A program made the position numbers and the translations under genes. A DNA stretch of 64,000 nucleotides, taken from positions 3,349,001 to 3,413,000 of the forward strand of contig NZ_CP089507.1 of assembly GCF_021233355.1 (NCBI RefSeq), given 5' to 3'. Source of the stretch: Luteimonas fraxinea (GTDB taxonomy: Bacteria; Pseudomonadota; Gammaproteobacteria; Xanthomonadales; Xanthomonadaceae). The notes under the pieces were generated by a model that searched no databases, was not told where the DNA came from, and worked only from the letters and a program-made list of their open reading frames with translations. Positions 34,101 through 43,730 of this stretch are shown here, one piece after another (positions within the stretch are counted from its first letter, which is position 1; each line of letters starts with the position of its first letter).

Positions 34101-34178
34101 CGCGTTGCAGCGTTCTGCATCCTGCAGAACAAGCCGGATGCGGCCTTCTTTCTTCAAGGCGCATTGCTGTGTCTCGCC

Positions 34179-34317
34179 GTCATTCCCGCGCAGGCGGGAA
34201 TCCATGGACTCTCCTCTTGAGTCGTCCACGTCCTCTAGTCACGACAAGCGCTGTCGAAATGCTTGAGGGGTCGACCGACCACAACGTCCTTGGATTCCCC
34301 CCTGCGCGGGAATGACC
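34179..34317. repeat. Extragenic inverted repeat, GTCATTCC family, copy 2
   Basis: Opens GTCATTCCCGCGCAGGCGGG, closes CCCCTGCGCGGGAATGAC. The two outer palindromes are complementary over about 20 bp with about 95 nt between. It fills the gap between the convergent flavoprotein and arsC genes. Confidence 0.8.
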
Positions 34318-34332
34318 TGTTTCTGGTTCTTC

Positions 34333-34689
34333 TCAGTCCAGCAGTGCCAGCAACCGTTCCGTTGGTCTGCCGATCACTGCACGCTCCCCGTGCACCAGGA
34401 TCGGACGTTCGATCAATTCGGGATGCCGGACCATCGCCTCGACGATCGCATCGTCATCGAGCGCTGCATCGGCGAGTCCGAGTTCGCGATACGCATCCTC
34501 GCCGGTGCGCAGCAGACCCCGCGGTGAGATGTCGAGGCGCCGCAGCAGCGTGCGGAGTGCTTCCGCATCGAGCGGTGTGTCGAGATAGCGCACGACGTCG
34601 GCGTCGATGCCGCGCGATTGCAGCAGTTCGAGCGCAGCGCGCGATTTCGTGCAGCGCGGGTTGTGCAGCAGGGTCCAGGTGTCGGTCAT
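34333..34689 (-). CDS. arsC: ArsC/Spx-family arsenate reductase-like protein
   Basis: 118 aa, the glutaredoxin-type arsenate reductase fold. HNPRCTKSRAALELL carries the catalytic Cys at residue 13, then RYLDTPLDAEALRTLLRRL, LLRTGEDAYREL and the conserved ERPILVHGERAVIGRP. It probably reduces arsenate with glutathione/glutaredoxin, though homologues of this size (YfgD-like) often have no proven role. ATGA overlap with the symporter. Confidence 0.85.
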   Translation of the reverse strand: MTDTWTLLHNPRCTKSRAALELLQSRGIDADVVRYLDTPLDAEALRTLLRRLDISPRGLLRTGEDAYRELGLADAALDDDAIVEAMVRHPELIERPILVHGERAVIGRPTERLLALLD

Positions 34690-35972
34690 GTCGGTGGAAG
34701 ATCCGCAGTGGCTGACGTACCGCTGTGGCGGGCGACGACGGCGGTCGCGGTGACGTCGGCGGTGGTGTTGGCGACGGTGGCGAAGGCGTCGGGCAGCGTG
34801 TCGACCGCGAGCAGCACGCCCAGCGGTTCGATCGGCAGGCCCATCGCCTGCGTCACCGGCAGGTTGTTGGTCATGAAGCTCACCTGGCCCGGCAGGCCGA
34901 CCGAACCCATGCTGATGACGATGCTCAGGCCGACCGCGATCGCGAGCTGCGCCGGCCCCAGATCCGCGCCGTACATCCAGGCGATGAACACCACGACGCT
35001 CAGATACTGCGTGGGGCTGGCGATGCGGAACAGCGACACCGCCATCGGCAGCACCAGCGAGGTCACCGCCAGCGGATAGCCCAGACGGTTGCGTGCGCTG
35101 TCGATCATCACCGGCAGCGATGCGAGCGAGGACTGCGTGCTCGCGGCGATGGCCTGCACCGGCAGCAGTGCGGCGGCGAAGCGAGGCAGGCGCTCGCCGG
35201 CGACCGTCACCGCGACCACGTACATCAGCAGCGTGATCGCCACGTACAGCACGCACTGCAGCGCGATGTAGTAACCCAGCGCGGTCAGCACACCGAGGCC
35301 GACGTGCGCGCAGACCGCGAGCACCAGCGCGAACACACCCACCGGCGCCGCCCATAGCACCCAGCGCACGACGACGATCATCGCGTCGCCGATCGTGCGC
35401 ACCAGATCGAGCATCCGCTCACGTCGCTCGGGTTCGAGCCGGGTCAGCGCGAAGCCGAAGAACATCGAGAACACGACCAGCGGCAGCATCGCGCTGGCGG
35501 CCGCCGCGGCGATCGCATTGCTCGGAATCACGCTGGTGATCCACAGGCCGAAGCTCGGCGCCTGCGGCAGGACTTCGGGCGCCTGGATCGCAGCGCGGAA
35601 CGCACCGACCAGGGCGTCGTCGCGCGGCACCAGCGACAGCAACGCCGGCGCGGCGATCGCGGCGAAGGTGCCGCAGATCGCCAGCAGTACCGCGAACGTC
35701 GCCATCGCCATGCGCGCGTTGCGTCCGGACGCTGCCGCATCAGCGGCGCCGTTGATGCCGACCACGACCAGCGCCGCGACCAGTGGCACCACGGTCATCT
35801 GCAGCGCGTTAAGCCAGAGCTTGCCGATCGGTTGCGCGAACTCGGCGACGCGCAACGCGGTGTCGGCGTTCCAGGCCGCGAGCGAGAGACCGACGACCGC
35901 GCCGGCCAGCAACGCCAGCAGCACGCGGACCGAGGCGGGAAGGGTGCGACGTGCGGGAACAGCTTCGGTCAT
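34686..35972 (-). CDS. Dicarboxylate/amino acid:cation symporter (DAACS)
   Basis: 428-aa inner-membrane carrier. Eight or more helices. The family's reentrant loops are visible as IAASTQSSLASLPVMID and the GSVGLPGQVSFMTNNLPVTQAMGLP region, with the substrate-binding stretch VDTLPDAFATVANTTADVTA near the C-terminus. The family moves glutamate, aspartate, dicarboxylates or serine/threonine with Na+ or H+. In this operon, import of glutamate or other amino acids freed from wall peptides would make sense (inference). Confidence 0.9.
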   Translation of the reverse strand: MTEAVPARRTLPASVRVLLALLAGAVVGLSLAAWNADTALRVAEFAQPIGKLWLNALQMTVVPLVAALVVVGINGAADAAASGRNARMAMATFAVLLAICGTFAAIAAPALLSLVPRDDALVGAFRAAIQAPEVLPQAPSFGLWITSVIPSNAIAAAAASAMLPLVVFSMFFGFALTRLEPERRERMLDLVRTIGDAMIVVVRWVLWAAPVGVFALVLAVCAHVGLGVLTALGYYIALQCVLYVAITLLMYVVAVTVAGERLPRFAAALLPVQAIAASTQSSLASLPVMIDSARNRLGYPLAVTSLVLPMAVSLFRIASPTQYLSVVVFIAWMYGADLGPAQLAIAVGLSIVISMGSVGLPGQVSFMTNNLPVTQAMGLPIEPLGVLLAVDTLPDAFATVANTTADVTATAVVARHSGTSATADLPPT

Positions 35973-36042
35973 GGAGCTCGGCCGGTTCGACGGACCGCAG
36001 CAGCATGCCATGCAGCGTGGCGGCCGCGCGGTCGTCGATGCA

Positions 36043-36510
36043 TCAGGGGCGTGTGCCCAGATCGAGCGCGAGCATGTCGCGGTGGCCGTCGACGAAATCC
36101 GCGCGCAGGTACAGCGCCTTCGCGCGCGGATTGTGGTGATGCACTTCCAGACGCAGCACGGCGACGCCCCAGACGCGCGCCTGCGTGCTGGCGATCTCGA
36201 GCGCCTGCGCGCCGAGTCCACGACCGCGCGCGGCCGGCGCGATGTAGAGCTCGTCGAGCAGGGCATGGTGGCCGCCCTGTTCGAGGCTGAAGCCGCGGGT
36301 CAGCGCCATATATCCGTCGGTACCGTCGGCGCCGAGCAGCAGCAGCGCGCCGCAGCCGGGATCGGACAGCAGCGCCGACACCGCGCGCGGCGTGGCGACC
36401 TCGTCGAAGTTCAGGCGGTCCTCGCTGTAGAAGGCCCGCATCATCGCCAGCACAGCGGGCAGATCGTCGAGTGTGGCGATGCGCGAAACCAGAGGCGTCG
36501 CGGCGCTCAT
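36043..36510 (-). CDS. GNAT family N-acetyltransferase
   Basis: 155 aa. The acetyl-CoA-binding motif ARGRGLGAQALEIAS (R/Q-x-x-G-x-G/A) is preceded by the strand LDELYIAP and followed by VLRLEVHHHNPRAKALYLRADF, the typical GNAT C-terminal half. Substrate unknown; a possible role is acetylation of an amino-acid or dipeptide product of the wall-peptide pathway in which it is embedded. Its start overlaps the preceding gene's stop by four bases. Confidence 0.88.
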   Translation of the reverse strand: MSAATPLVSRIATLDDLPAVLAMMRAFYSEDRLNFDEVATPRAVSALLSDPGCGALLLLGADGTDGYMALTRGFSLEQGGHHALLDELYIAPAARGRGLGAQALEIASTQARVWGVAVLRLEVHHHNPRAKALYLRADFVDGHRDMLALDLGTRP

Positions 36511-37286
36511 CGCGGCAGCGCCGGCAGCTGCCAGGCGGTCTGCAGACGCGCGTATTCGGCGTCGGGCAGCAGCACGAAGCGCGGTGTGCGCGCCGGGTCC
36601 AGCCAGCCGAGCAGAGCGTCCATCGCCGCATCGCTCATCGCGGTGCAGCCGGCCGTGGTCTCATCGGGGCGGCGTAGCAGGTGGGCGAAGATGCAGCTGC
36701 CGCGGCCGGCCTCGCCTTGTGCGTTGTGTTCGATGACGAAGCCCTGGCGATAGCGCACGTCGCCATCGTTGTGCAGGTCGAGACGCATGCGCTCGCTGGA
36801 ACCCTCCACCGCGGCCGCACCGACGTCCTTCTCGTCGACGATGCGGTTGTAGAGCGGCGAGGCCGGCACGTCGATGCAGTAATGCGAGGCCTGCATCGGC
36901 AGGTAGGGCAGGGCGCCGATGCCGGTGGGTGCGTAGCCGAAGGCTTCGCCGATCGCGAACACGCCGGCAGGTGCGCGGCCGTCGCCTTCGCGTTTCTGCG
37001 GTTCGCCTGCCTGCGCAGGATGCAGGCCGATGCCCCAGCCGCTGCCGTTGCGGCCCAGCATCACTGGTACCGCATCGCCGACCGCGCGCCAGGCGCCGTT
37101 GCCATCGCGTTCAAAGCGCTGCATGCGCGCCTCCGAAGCGTCCCAGTCGGCCGAAGTCACGACGACGAGCTGCTGCGCACCGGTCAGTGGTGCTGCAGCC
37201 GGCGTTCGGGTGGTGCCGCAGGCGGCGAGCAGCAGTGTGGTCAGCAGCAGCGCGGCGCTCGCGGCGCGTCGAGGGAATCGGGGCAT
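36507..37286 (-). CDS. L,D-transpeptidase-fold (YkuD-like) lipoprotein
   Basis: 259 aa. Lipoprotein signal MPRFPRRAASAALLLTTLLL-AAC. The mature domain has VTSADWDASEARMQRFERDG near the N-terminus, HYCIDVPASPLYNRIVDE, and the catalytic block IFAHLLRRPDETTAGCTAM, where H and C are at the spacing of YafK/YkuD-type L,D-transpeptidases. It could act on wall peptides as a transpeptidase or carboxypeptidase. The start has AAGGA 7 nt upstream. Coupled to the GNAT gene. Confidence 0.78.
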   Translation of the reverse strand: MPRFPRRAASAALLLTTLLLAACGTTRTPAAAPLTGAQQLVVVTSADWDASEARMQRFERDGNGAWRAVGDAVPVMLGRNGSGWGIGLHPAQAGEPQKREGDGRAPAGVFAIGEAFGYAPTGIGALPYLPMQASHYCIDVPASPLYNRIVDEKDVGAAAVEGSSERMRLDLHNDGDVRYRQGFVIEHNAQGEAGRGSCIFAHLLRRPDETTAGCTAMSDAAMDALLGWLDPARTPRFVLLPDAEYARLQTAWQLPALPR

Positions 37287-37303
37287 GGAAGCGTCCTTGG
37301 AAG

Positions 37304-38143
37304 TCATGGATCGAGCAGGCGGCGCATGCGCGCCTGGTGATCGGCGAGTCGCGCCTGCCGGCCGGGCATCGCGCACAGCTGCACAATCAGGATATCGAGA
37401 AGCTGCTGCAGGGCGCTGTGATAGAGCAGCATCGCGACATGCGGCTGCGCGTCGTGCGCCGAGACCAGCAGCGCATGATCGGCGCGGGTGCGCAGCGGAT
37501 TGCTGGAATGCCGCGTCGCCGACAGCACACGTGCGCCGCGCTCGTGCGCGAGCCTGGCGAGTTGCAACAACGCCGGCTGCTGGCCCTGCTCGGAGAACAG
37601 CGCCAGCAGGTCGCCTTCGCCGAGGCCGGCGACCTGCGCAGCGGCAAGTGTGGGATCCGGGTGATAGGCCGCAGGGACACCGAGCAGCGACAGCCGCATC
37701 GCGAACGCGCGTGCGGCGAGATTGTCCTCGCCCGAGCCGACCACGACCACGCGTCCCGCCACGTGCAGCGCGGCCGCGATCGTCTGGAGACCGGGTTGGG
37801 GATTGATCGAACGCGTCGCGGCTTCGGCCTGGCTCTTGCCCTGCCACAGCGCGTCCGCAACCGCGGGCAGCTCGACCGTCGCGGCGGTCGTGATGGTCGC
37901 CGGCTCGCGTTCGCGCGCGACCGATTCGCCCACCGAGAACTTCAGATCCGGATAGCCGCGGAAGCCGAGCTTCTGGCTGAACTTCACCACGCTCGACTGG
38001 CTGATGCCGAGCGCACCGGCGAGCTGTTGCGAGGAGTAATCGCGCAGCAGGTGCGCGTTCTCCAGCACGAAGTCTCCGATGCGGCGCTCGATCGCCGACA
38101 GCCGGTCGCGTTCGGCGCGGATCTTCAGCAGCGGCGAGGCCAT
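37304..38143 (-). CDS. MurR/RpiR family transcriptional regulator
   Basis: 279 aa. N-terminal HTH_6 domain (SAIERRIGDFVLENAHLLRD to QLAGALGISQSSVVKFSQKL), a linker, and a C-terminal SIS sugar-phosphate-binding domain (VAGRVVVVGSGEDNLAARAF, MLLYHSALQQLL). MurR represses MurNAc catabolism in E. coli; here, among wall-peptide genes, it probably senses a muropeptide-derived ligand. A palindrome at 40,772-40,785 is a candidate operator. It lies 7 bp downstream of the epimerase. Confidence 0.9.
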   Translation of the reverse strand: MASPLLKIRAERDRLSAIERRIGDFVLENAHLLRDYSSQQLAGALGISQSSVVKFSQKLGFRGYPDLKFSVGESVAREREPATITTAATVELPAVADALWQGKSQAEAATRSINPQPGLQTIAAALHVAGRVVVVGSGEDNLAARAFAMRLSLLGVPAAYHPDPTLAAAQVAGLGEGDLLALFSEQGQQPALLQLARLAHERGARVLSATRHSSNPLRTRADHALLVSAHDAQPHVAMLLYHSALQQLLDILIVQLCAMPGRQARLADHQARMRRLLDP

Positions 38144-38150
38144 CTGCACG

Positions 38151-39248
38151 TCAGCAGGCGATGGGCTGCACGCCGCGTATCGACACGATCCCGAGCCCCG
38201 GCGCGTCGCCGATCGAGATCTCGGCATCGTCGAACGAGACGCCGCCTTCGACCGGATTCCACGCGCACAGCGACGGCCCGTCGAGATCGATCTTGGTGAT
38301 GACATCGGACTTGGCGACGGCCAGATGCGCTGCCGCAGCGACGCTGATGCTGGTTTCGATCATGCAGCCGATCATGCAATCCACGCCGTGCAGGCCAGCG
38401 ATGTCGGCGAGCTTGATCGCGTTCGACAACCCGCCGGTCTTCATCAGCTTGATGTTGACGATGTCGGCCGCGCGCATGCGGATCAGTTCGATCAGTTCGA
38501 CCGGGCCGAACACGCTTTCGTCCGCCATCACCGGCACGTGCACGCGATCGGTGACGTACTTCAGGCCGGCAAGATCATGGGCCTTGACCGGCTGCTCCAG
38601 CAGCTCCGGTTCGATGCCGGCGTCTTCGAGCTGGCGCATCGCATGCACGGCCTGCTTCGGCGTCCAGCCCTGGTTGGCGTCGAGGCGCAGCAGTGCACGG
38701 CCGTCGACCGCGGCATGGATCGCGCGGATGCGTTCTAGATCGACGCCCAGATCCTTGCCGACCTTGATCTTCAGCGCGCCGAAGCCGCGGTCCACGGCCG
38801 ATAGCGCATCGGCGACCATCTTGTCGATGTAGTCGACGCTGATCGTGATGTCGGTGCTGATCACCGGATCACCGCCGCCGAGGATGCGGTACAGCGGCGC
38901 GCCATGCAGTTGTGCGAACAGATCGTAGAGCGCGATCTCGACCGCGGCCTTGGCGCTGGTGTTGCGCTCGAGCGCGGTCTGCACGAGCCGCGTCAGCGCG
39001 TTGAAATCTGCGATCTCGCGGCCGACCAGTCGTGGCGCGATGACGGTCGAGATCGCCGCGACGATCGAGCCGTGGGTATCCCCGGTGATCACCGCGGTCG
39101 CCGCGGCTTCGCCGTAGCCGATGTGGCCGGTGTCGGTGTGGATCGACACGATGATGTCGTCGACGCTCTCCACGGTGCGCAGCGCGGTCTTGAACGGCGT
39201 CTTCAGCGGCACGCGCACCATGCCCAGCTGGATGTCGGTGATCTTCAT
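38151..39248 (-). CDS. Dipeptide epimerase (L-Ala-D/L-Glu epimerase)
   Basis: Interconverts L-Ala-D-Glu and L-Ala-L-Glu, making murein dipeptide usable. 365 aa, enolase superfamily, muconate-lactonizing subgroup. The KIKVGKD lysine, the metal ligands in LLRLDANQGW, LLEQPV and VMADESV, and the second lysine in VNIKLMKTGG are all present and in order. The IKVGKD and DES/KTGG context is that of YcjG-type enzymes. It follows the NlpC/P60 peptidase, the enzyme that releases its substrate. Confidence 0.92.
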   Translation of the reverse strand: MKITDIQLGMVRVPLKTPFKTALRTVESVDDIIVSIHTDTGHIGYGEAAATAVITGDTHGSIVAAISTVIAPRLVGREIADFNALTRLVQTALERNTSAKAAVEIALYDLFAQLHGAPLYRILGGGDPVISTDITISVDYIDKMVADALSAVDRGFGALKIKVGKDLGVDLERIRAIHAAVDGRALLRLDANQGWTPKQAVHAMRQLEDAGIEPELLEQPVKAHDLAGLKYVTDRVHVPVMADESVFGPVELIELIRMRAADIVNIKLMKTGGLSNAIKLADIAGLHGVDCMIGCMIETSISVAAAAHLAVAKSDVITKIDLDGPSLCAWNPVEGGVSFDDAEISIGDAPGLGIVSIRGVQPIAC

Positions 39249-39269
39249 GGGTGTCCGGTGAGTCGCGCG

Positions 39270-40673
39270 TCAGCGCACGCGCTGGATGCTTGTGATGCGG
39301 TCAATGGTGGTGCCGTCCTCGCCCGACAGCATCGGCGTGACCGGCGTGACCACGACGCCGTTGAGTGGCAGGCGCGCGATGGCACCGTCGGCGTCGCGCA
39401 GGCTCATGCCGGCGGTGTCGTGGATCACCCAGGGCTCGCCGTCGATGTGGCCGATGACCATCATCACGTGGCCCGGAATGAACACCATGTCGCCGACGCC
39501 GGCGTCGCGCAGCAGCTGCAGGCGCTGCGCGTGCGGCATATCGGCCGTGACCTCGATGCGATTCAGTGCGGGACTCGTCGCCTGCGCGCTGGTGTTGCGC
39601 GGCAGCAGGATGCCGACGCTGCGGTAGATCTCCGATACGAAACCGCTGCAATCGCGCGCGTTGTACGAGTGCCCCCAGCCGTAGCGTTCGCCGAGGAACT
39701 TGAACGCCTGGCGGATCAGCGCTGCGCGCGTGTAGGGCAGCACGTCGTCGGCGACATCGGCGGAGGCCGGCAGCAGCGCCGGCGAAAACGACAGTGCACC
39801 GTCGTCACCGCGCACCGGCAGCTCGACGATGTGGCCGAATGCCGGCACCTGGCCGTGCAGCACACGCGTCGCATCCCGATCGGCACGCGGCACACGCACG
39901 CCCATCTCCAGCTGCACGTCCGAGACCGCTGGCGCTTCGGGCGTGAACACCGTGCGCGCGGTGGCGCCGGTGACGACGACGCCATCAGCCGCACGCGCCG
40001 CGTACCCGGCAACCGCATCACGCGTGCCAATCGCGATGTGCGTGGTCTCGACCCAGGCGCGATAGCGCTCGCTGACCACGAACAGCCAGTCGCCGTCGCG
40101 GCTGGCATGCAGCACCGCGACCGGTGCGCCCGGGAACAGGGCATCTTCCTGGAAGCGGTCGATGTCGGTGTCGCCGGGGCGGCTGAAGACGCGGGTCGCG
40201 GTCGGGAATGCGCGCAGGTCTGCACGGCGCACCACGAGACCGAAACGCGGCGTCACGTGCGCGGGCACGGCGTCGAGCGCCAGCGCGTCGATCCAGCCAT
40301 CGAGCGTCGCGGCATCGACCGGGCCATCGACAGTGAAGCGTGGCGCCGTGGGGCGCTTCGACAGCGCTTCGATCCAACCGGCGACGGTACGCCGATCGAG
40401 TCGATCATGCAGGGCGAGTGGATCCTGGATCGACACATCGTCGCGACGCATCACGGTGTTCTGCGCGTCGATCGAGGCGGCATCGAGGACCACCGCATCA
40501 GGTGCGTCGAGTCGCGCGATCCAGTACGCCGGCGACAGCATCGGCGCGGTCAGGCCCGGAATCGCCGGCGACGCGGCATGCGTCGCGCCGGGCGCCGGCA
40601 GCAGTGCGGCGAGCGTCAGCAGCGTAGCGAGCGTGCAACGCATGGCGAACGGGGACAGTCGGTTGAAACGCAT
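39270..40673 (-). CDS. SH3/NlpC-P60 (C40) murein peptide endopeptidase
   Basis: 467 aa with a Sec signal peptide (cleavage near ATHAA, residue 34). SH3-like modules occupy about residues 150-300. The C-terminal NlpC/P60 domain has RYGWGHSYNARDCSGFVSEI (Cys342), GDMVFIPGHVMMVIG (His) and a third polar residue in WVIHDTAGM. The layout matches gamma-D-glutamyl-diaminopimelate endopeptidases that release L-Ala-D-Glu, exactly what the next gene product epimerises. First gene of the minus-strand operon. Confidence 0.9.
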   Translation of the reverse strand: MRFNRLSPFAMRCTLATLLTLAALLPAPGATHAASPAIPGLTAPMLSPAYWIARLDAPDAVVLDAASIDAQNTVMRRDDVSIQDPLALHDRLDRRTVAGWIEALSKRPTAPRFTVDGPVDAATLDGWIDALALDAVPAHVTPRFGLVVRRADLRAFPTATRVFSRPGDTDIDRFQEDALFPGAPVAVLHASRDGDWLFVVSERYRAWVETTHIAIGTRDAVAGYAARAADGVVVTGATARTVFTPEAPAVSDVQLEMGVRVPRADRDATRVLHGQVPAFGHIVELPVRGDDGALSFSPALLPASADVADDVLPYTRAALIRQAFKFLGERYGWGHSYNARDCSGFVSEIYRSVGILLPRNTSAQATSPALNRIEVTADMPHAQRLQLLRDAGVGDMVFIPGHVMMVIGHIDGEPWVIHDTAGMSLRDADGAIARLPLNGVVVTPVTPMLSGEDGTTIDRITSIQRVR

Positions 40674-40771
40674 CGCGGCTCCTGCGGTCGGTGCGCACGC
40701 AGGTGCGCGCCGGTCTGCGGTCGAGCGTTCGAGAATATTTGTTTTCCGCGTCAGGACAAGGCGGAATAATT

Positions 40772-40785
40772 AATTGACATCAATT
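40772..40785. promoter_or_regulatory. Palindromic candidate operator between the divergent wall-peptide units
   Basis: AATTGACATCAATT, a perfect inverted repeat of AATTGA with a 2-bp centre, in an AT-rich island inside an otherwise GC-rich 256-bp divergent region. It is about 100 bp upstream of the peptidase gene and about 145 bp upstream of the receptor gene, well placed for the MurR/RpiR-type regulator of the operon. The assignment to that protein is inference. Confidence 0.45.
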
Positions 40786-40929
40786 CATGACGGGTGTTAA
40801 TCACATGGTCATACCCGTCCGGTAAGGGGCCCTCCGGGGCGGCCGGGTTGCTACCGATCTCGGCCGCACCGGTATGACCTGCCGGTTGCGTGCGCCGTGT
40901 CGCCACGCCACCTGGGGAGTCCGTTCCGC

Positions 40930-43725
40930 ATGTCCTGCCAGCCCGCTTCGCACCCGCCCGTCCTTCGTCGCCTGAGCGCCGCGCTGCTGTTGGCGCTGGC
41001 CACGCCCGCGATCGTCCATGCGCAGACGTCCACTGCCGAGGAACGCGTCAGCACGCTCGACCAGGTGCAGGTCACCGGCTCGCGCATCGCGCGCACCGAA
41101 ATCGAGGGTCCGGCGCCGGTCACGGTGATCACCGCCGAAGACATCCAGAAGCAGGGCTTCAGCACGGTCTGGGAATCGCTGGGCACGCTGACCCAGTTCA
41201 CCGGCAACACGCTCAACGAATCCGACCAGACCGGCAATTCGCCCAACGGGCAGTTCATGAATCTGCGCGGGCTGGGGCCGGGCTACCAGCTGATCCTGCT
41301 CAACGGCCAGCGCCTGGCCGACTACCCGCAGCCCTATGGCTCCAACGGCACCGCGGTGAGCCTGGGCAGCATTCCGGCGGCAGCGATCGAACGAATCGAA
41401 GTCATGAGCGGCGGCGCCTCGGCGATCTATGGATCGGACGCGGTCGCCGGCGTCGTCAACATCATCACCAAGGAAAACTTCAGCGGCGACACGATCCGCC
41501 TGCGCGGCGGTACCACCACGCAGGGCGGCGGCGACACCGGCCTGTTCCAGTGGACGGGCGGGCGCACCGGTGATCGCTGGAGCCTGACCTACGCGATCGA
41601 GCGGCTCGACCGCGAGGAGATCGTCGCCTCGCAGCGCGATCTCACGTACCTGGCACATCCGCAATACCGCACGAATCCCGAGCGTCCGACCGCATCGATC
41701 AGCGGCGTGTACTACCGCGCGGGCCAGAACTATTTGTGGCGGAACGATGCGGGCGCGCTGTCGCCGTCCTACCAGGCGCTGCTGGACGCCTGCGATGCGA
41801 CCAATCCTGATTTCGTACCTTTCCATTCTGCGACGACCGTCGCGGTGCCCAACCGCTGCGGCGCGCTCGACTACTACAACGCGCGTTCGATCCAGAACGC
41901 CTACGGCAAGACCTCGGCCTATGTGTCGGGCAGCTTCGACTTCAGTGACACCGTGACCGGCTATGCGCAGCTGCTCGGCAGCGATTCCAACGACAAGAGC
42001 TCCAGCCAGACGCATTACTACATCGGCGAAGGTCCGTTCACCGTGCGCGATCCCGTGCGCGGTCTCGTCACTGCCCAGCGCATCTTCCTGCCCGATGAAG
42101 TGGGCGGCACCAAGTACATCGAGTACGACGAACGCGCGTGGTCGATCAACGCCGGTCTGCGCGGCACGCTGGTCGACGGTCGCTTCGACTGGGACGTGAG
42201 CCTGACCTCGTCCCGCTTCGAGATCACCACCACACGTCCGCGCTTCCTCACCCGCGCCGTGCGCGATTACTACATGGGTCCGGTGCTGGGCATCGCGCCT
42301 GACGGCAACGAGATCCGCGAGTTCTACACCGATCGCTTGTTCGCGCCCGGCTCTGCTGCGCTGTACGACCAGCTCACCACCACGGTGGTCAGCGACGGCG
42401 TGTCGAAGTCCGACCAGGCGCAGTTCGTGTTCAGTGGTCCGCTGTTCGATCTGCCGGCCGGCCCGCTGCAAATGGCCGCGGTGCTCGAAGCCGCGAAGCA
42501 GGAGTATTCGCTAACGCCCGATCCGCGCACGACCGTCGACTACACCGGCCCCGACCGCGTCTACAACCTGACCAGCACGCCGGGCGGTGGCCCGCGCGAC
42601 CGCTTCGCACTCGGTCTCGAATTCCGCGTGCCGGTGTTCTCGAGTCTCGAAGCCACGCTCGCCGGTCGCTACGACAAGTACGACGACATCACGTCCGTCG
42701 ACGACGCGGTGACCTGGCAGGCGGGCCTTGAATGGCGCCCGTTCCGCAACCTGCTGCTGCGCGGCGCGCATGCGACCAGCTTCCGCGCGCCCGACCTGCT
42801 GTGGATCTATGCCGGCACCACGGGTTCCAACCCGATCGTCGACGACGAGTACCTGTGCCGGCTCAACGGCATCGCCCCCGAAACGCCCGCCTGCACTGCG
42901 GCGTTCAACTACCAGACCTACATGACCCAGTCGTCGAACCCGCTGCTCGAAGAAGAGAAGGGCAAATCGACGACGCTGGGTGTGGTCTGGGATGTGCTGC
43001 CGAACCTGTCGGCGAGCGTCGACTGGTATCGCATCGAACTCGAAGGCCGGGTGCAGACGCTGTCGAACAGCTACTACCTCGAGCAGGAAGCGAACTGCCG
43101 GCTCGGCCAGGATCGCAACGGCGGCGCAGTCGACACGAACTCGCAGGCCTGCCAGTTCTACGCCGGCGCCGTGCAGCGCGTGGTGTCCGACCTCAATCCG
43201 GACGGCCGCATCACCCGCTTCGCGACCTATCCGATCAATGCCTCGCTGATGCGCACCGAAGGTCTCGACGCATCGCTGCGCTACGGTCTCGAGCTTGGCC
43301 GCTGGGGCGATCTGAACCTGCAGGCCGGCTACACCCACGTGCTCGAATTCGAGGTCGCGCAGTTCGGCGACGAAGCGCCGCGCGATGTGCGCAGCACCGT
43401 CGAATACAACAGCCAGCGCAGTCGCGCGAACTGGCGCGCCAGCTGGTCGAACGATGCCTGGAACACCAGCCTCTACGGCTACCGCTACGGCAGCCGGCCG
43501 AACTACAACGGCAACGTGCTGCCGGGCCGCACGTCGGGCTACGTGATCTGGAACGCGGATGTGTCGCGTCGCATCACCGACGACGTGACGCTGGGCATCA
43601 GCGTGCTCAACTTGCTCGATGAAATGCCGCCGCGCGACGATTCGCATACCGCGTGGCCGTATTTCGCCAGCAGCTACAGCGCGATCGGGCGCCAGGTGTT
43701 CGCCAATATCACCTTCGACTTCTGA
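40930..43725 (+). CDS. TonB-dependent outer-membrane receptor
   Basis: 931 aa. Signal peptide (RRLSAALLLALATPAIVHAQ), a TonB-box region (STLDQVQVTGSR), plug domain (PVTVITAEDIQKQGF, LNLRGLG-type repeat MNLRGLGPGYQLILLNGQRL, IERIEVMSGGASAIYGSDAV-AGVVNI) and a beta-barrel ending in FANITFDF, the terminal aromatic. The class (oar/CirA-like) uses ExbB/ExbD energy to import large substrates. In this setting the likely cargo is a wall peptide or peptide fragment (inference). ATG 40,930 is chosen over one 11 codons upstream. Confidence 0.93.
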   Translation: MSCQPASHPPVLRRLSAALLLALATPAIVHAQTSTAEERVSTLDQVQVTGSRIARTEIEGPAPVTVITAEDIQKQGFSTVWESLGTLTQFTGNTLNESDQTGNSPNGQFMNLRGLGPGYQLILLNGQRLADYPQPYGSNGTAVSLGSIPAAAIERIEVMSGGASAIYGSDAVAGVVNIITKENFSGDTIRLRGGTTTQGGGDTGLFQWTGGRTGDRWSLTYAIERLDREEIVASQRDLTYLAHPQYRTNPERPTASISGVYYRAGQNYLWRNDAGALSPSYQALLDACDATNPDFVPFHSATTVAVPNRCGALDYYNARSIQNAYGKTSAYVSGSFDFSDTVTGYAQLLGSDSNDKSSSQTHYYIGEGPFTVRDPVRGLVTAQRIFLPDEVGGTKYIEYDERAWSINAGLRGTLVDGRFDWDVSLTSSRFEITTTRPRFLTRAVRDYYMGPVLGIAPDGNEIREFYTDRLFAPGSAALYDQLTTTVVSDGVSKSDQAQFVFSGPLFDLPAGPLQMAAVLEAAKQEYSLTPDPRTTVDYTGPDRVYNLTSTPGGGPRDRFALGLEFRVPVFSSLEATLAGRYDKYDDITSVDDAVTWQAGLEWRPFRNLLLRGAHATSFRAPDLLWIYAGTTGSNPIVDDEYLCRLNGIAPETPACTAAFNYQTYMTQSSNPLLEEEKGKSTTLGVVWDVLPNLSASVDWYRIELEGRVQTLSNSYYLEQEANCRLGQDRNGGAVDTNSQACQFYAGAVQRVVSDLNPDGRITRFATYPINASLMRTEGLDASLRYGLELGRWGDLNLQAGYTHVLEFEVAQFGDEAPRDVRSTVEYNSQRSRANWRASWSNDAWNTSLYGYRYGSRPNYNGNVLPGRTSGYVIWNADVSRRITDDVTLGISVLNLLDEMPPRDDSHTAWPYFASSYSAIGRQVFANITFDF

Positions 43726-43730
43726 CAGCC

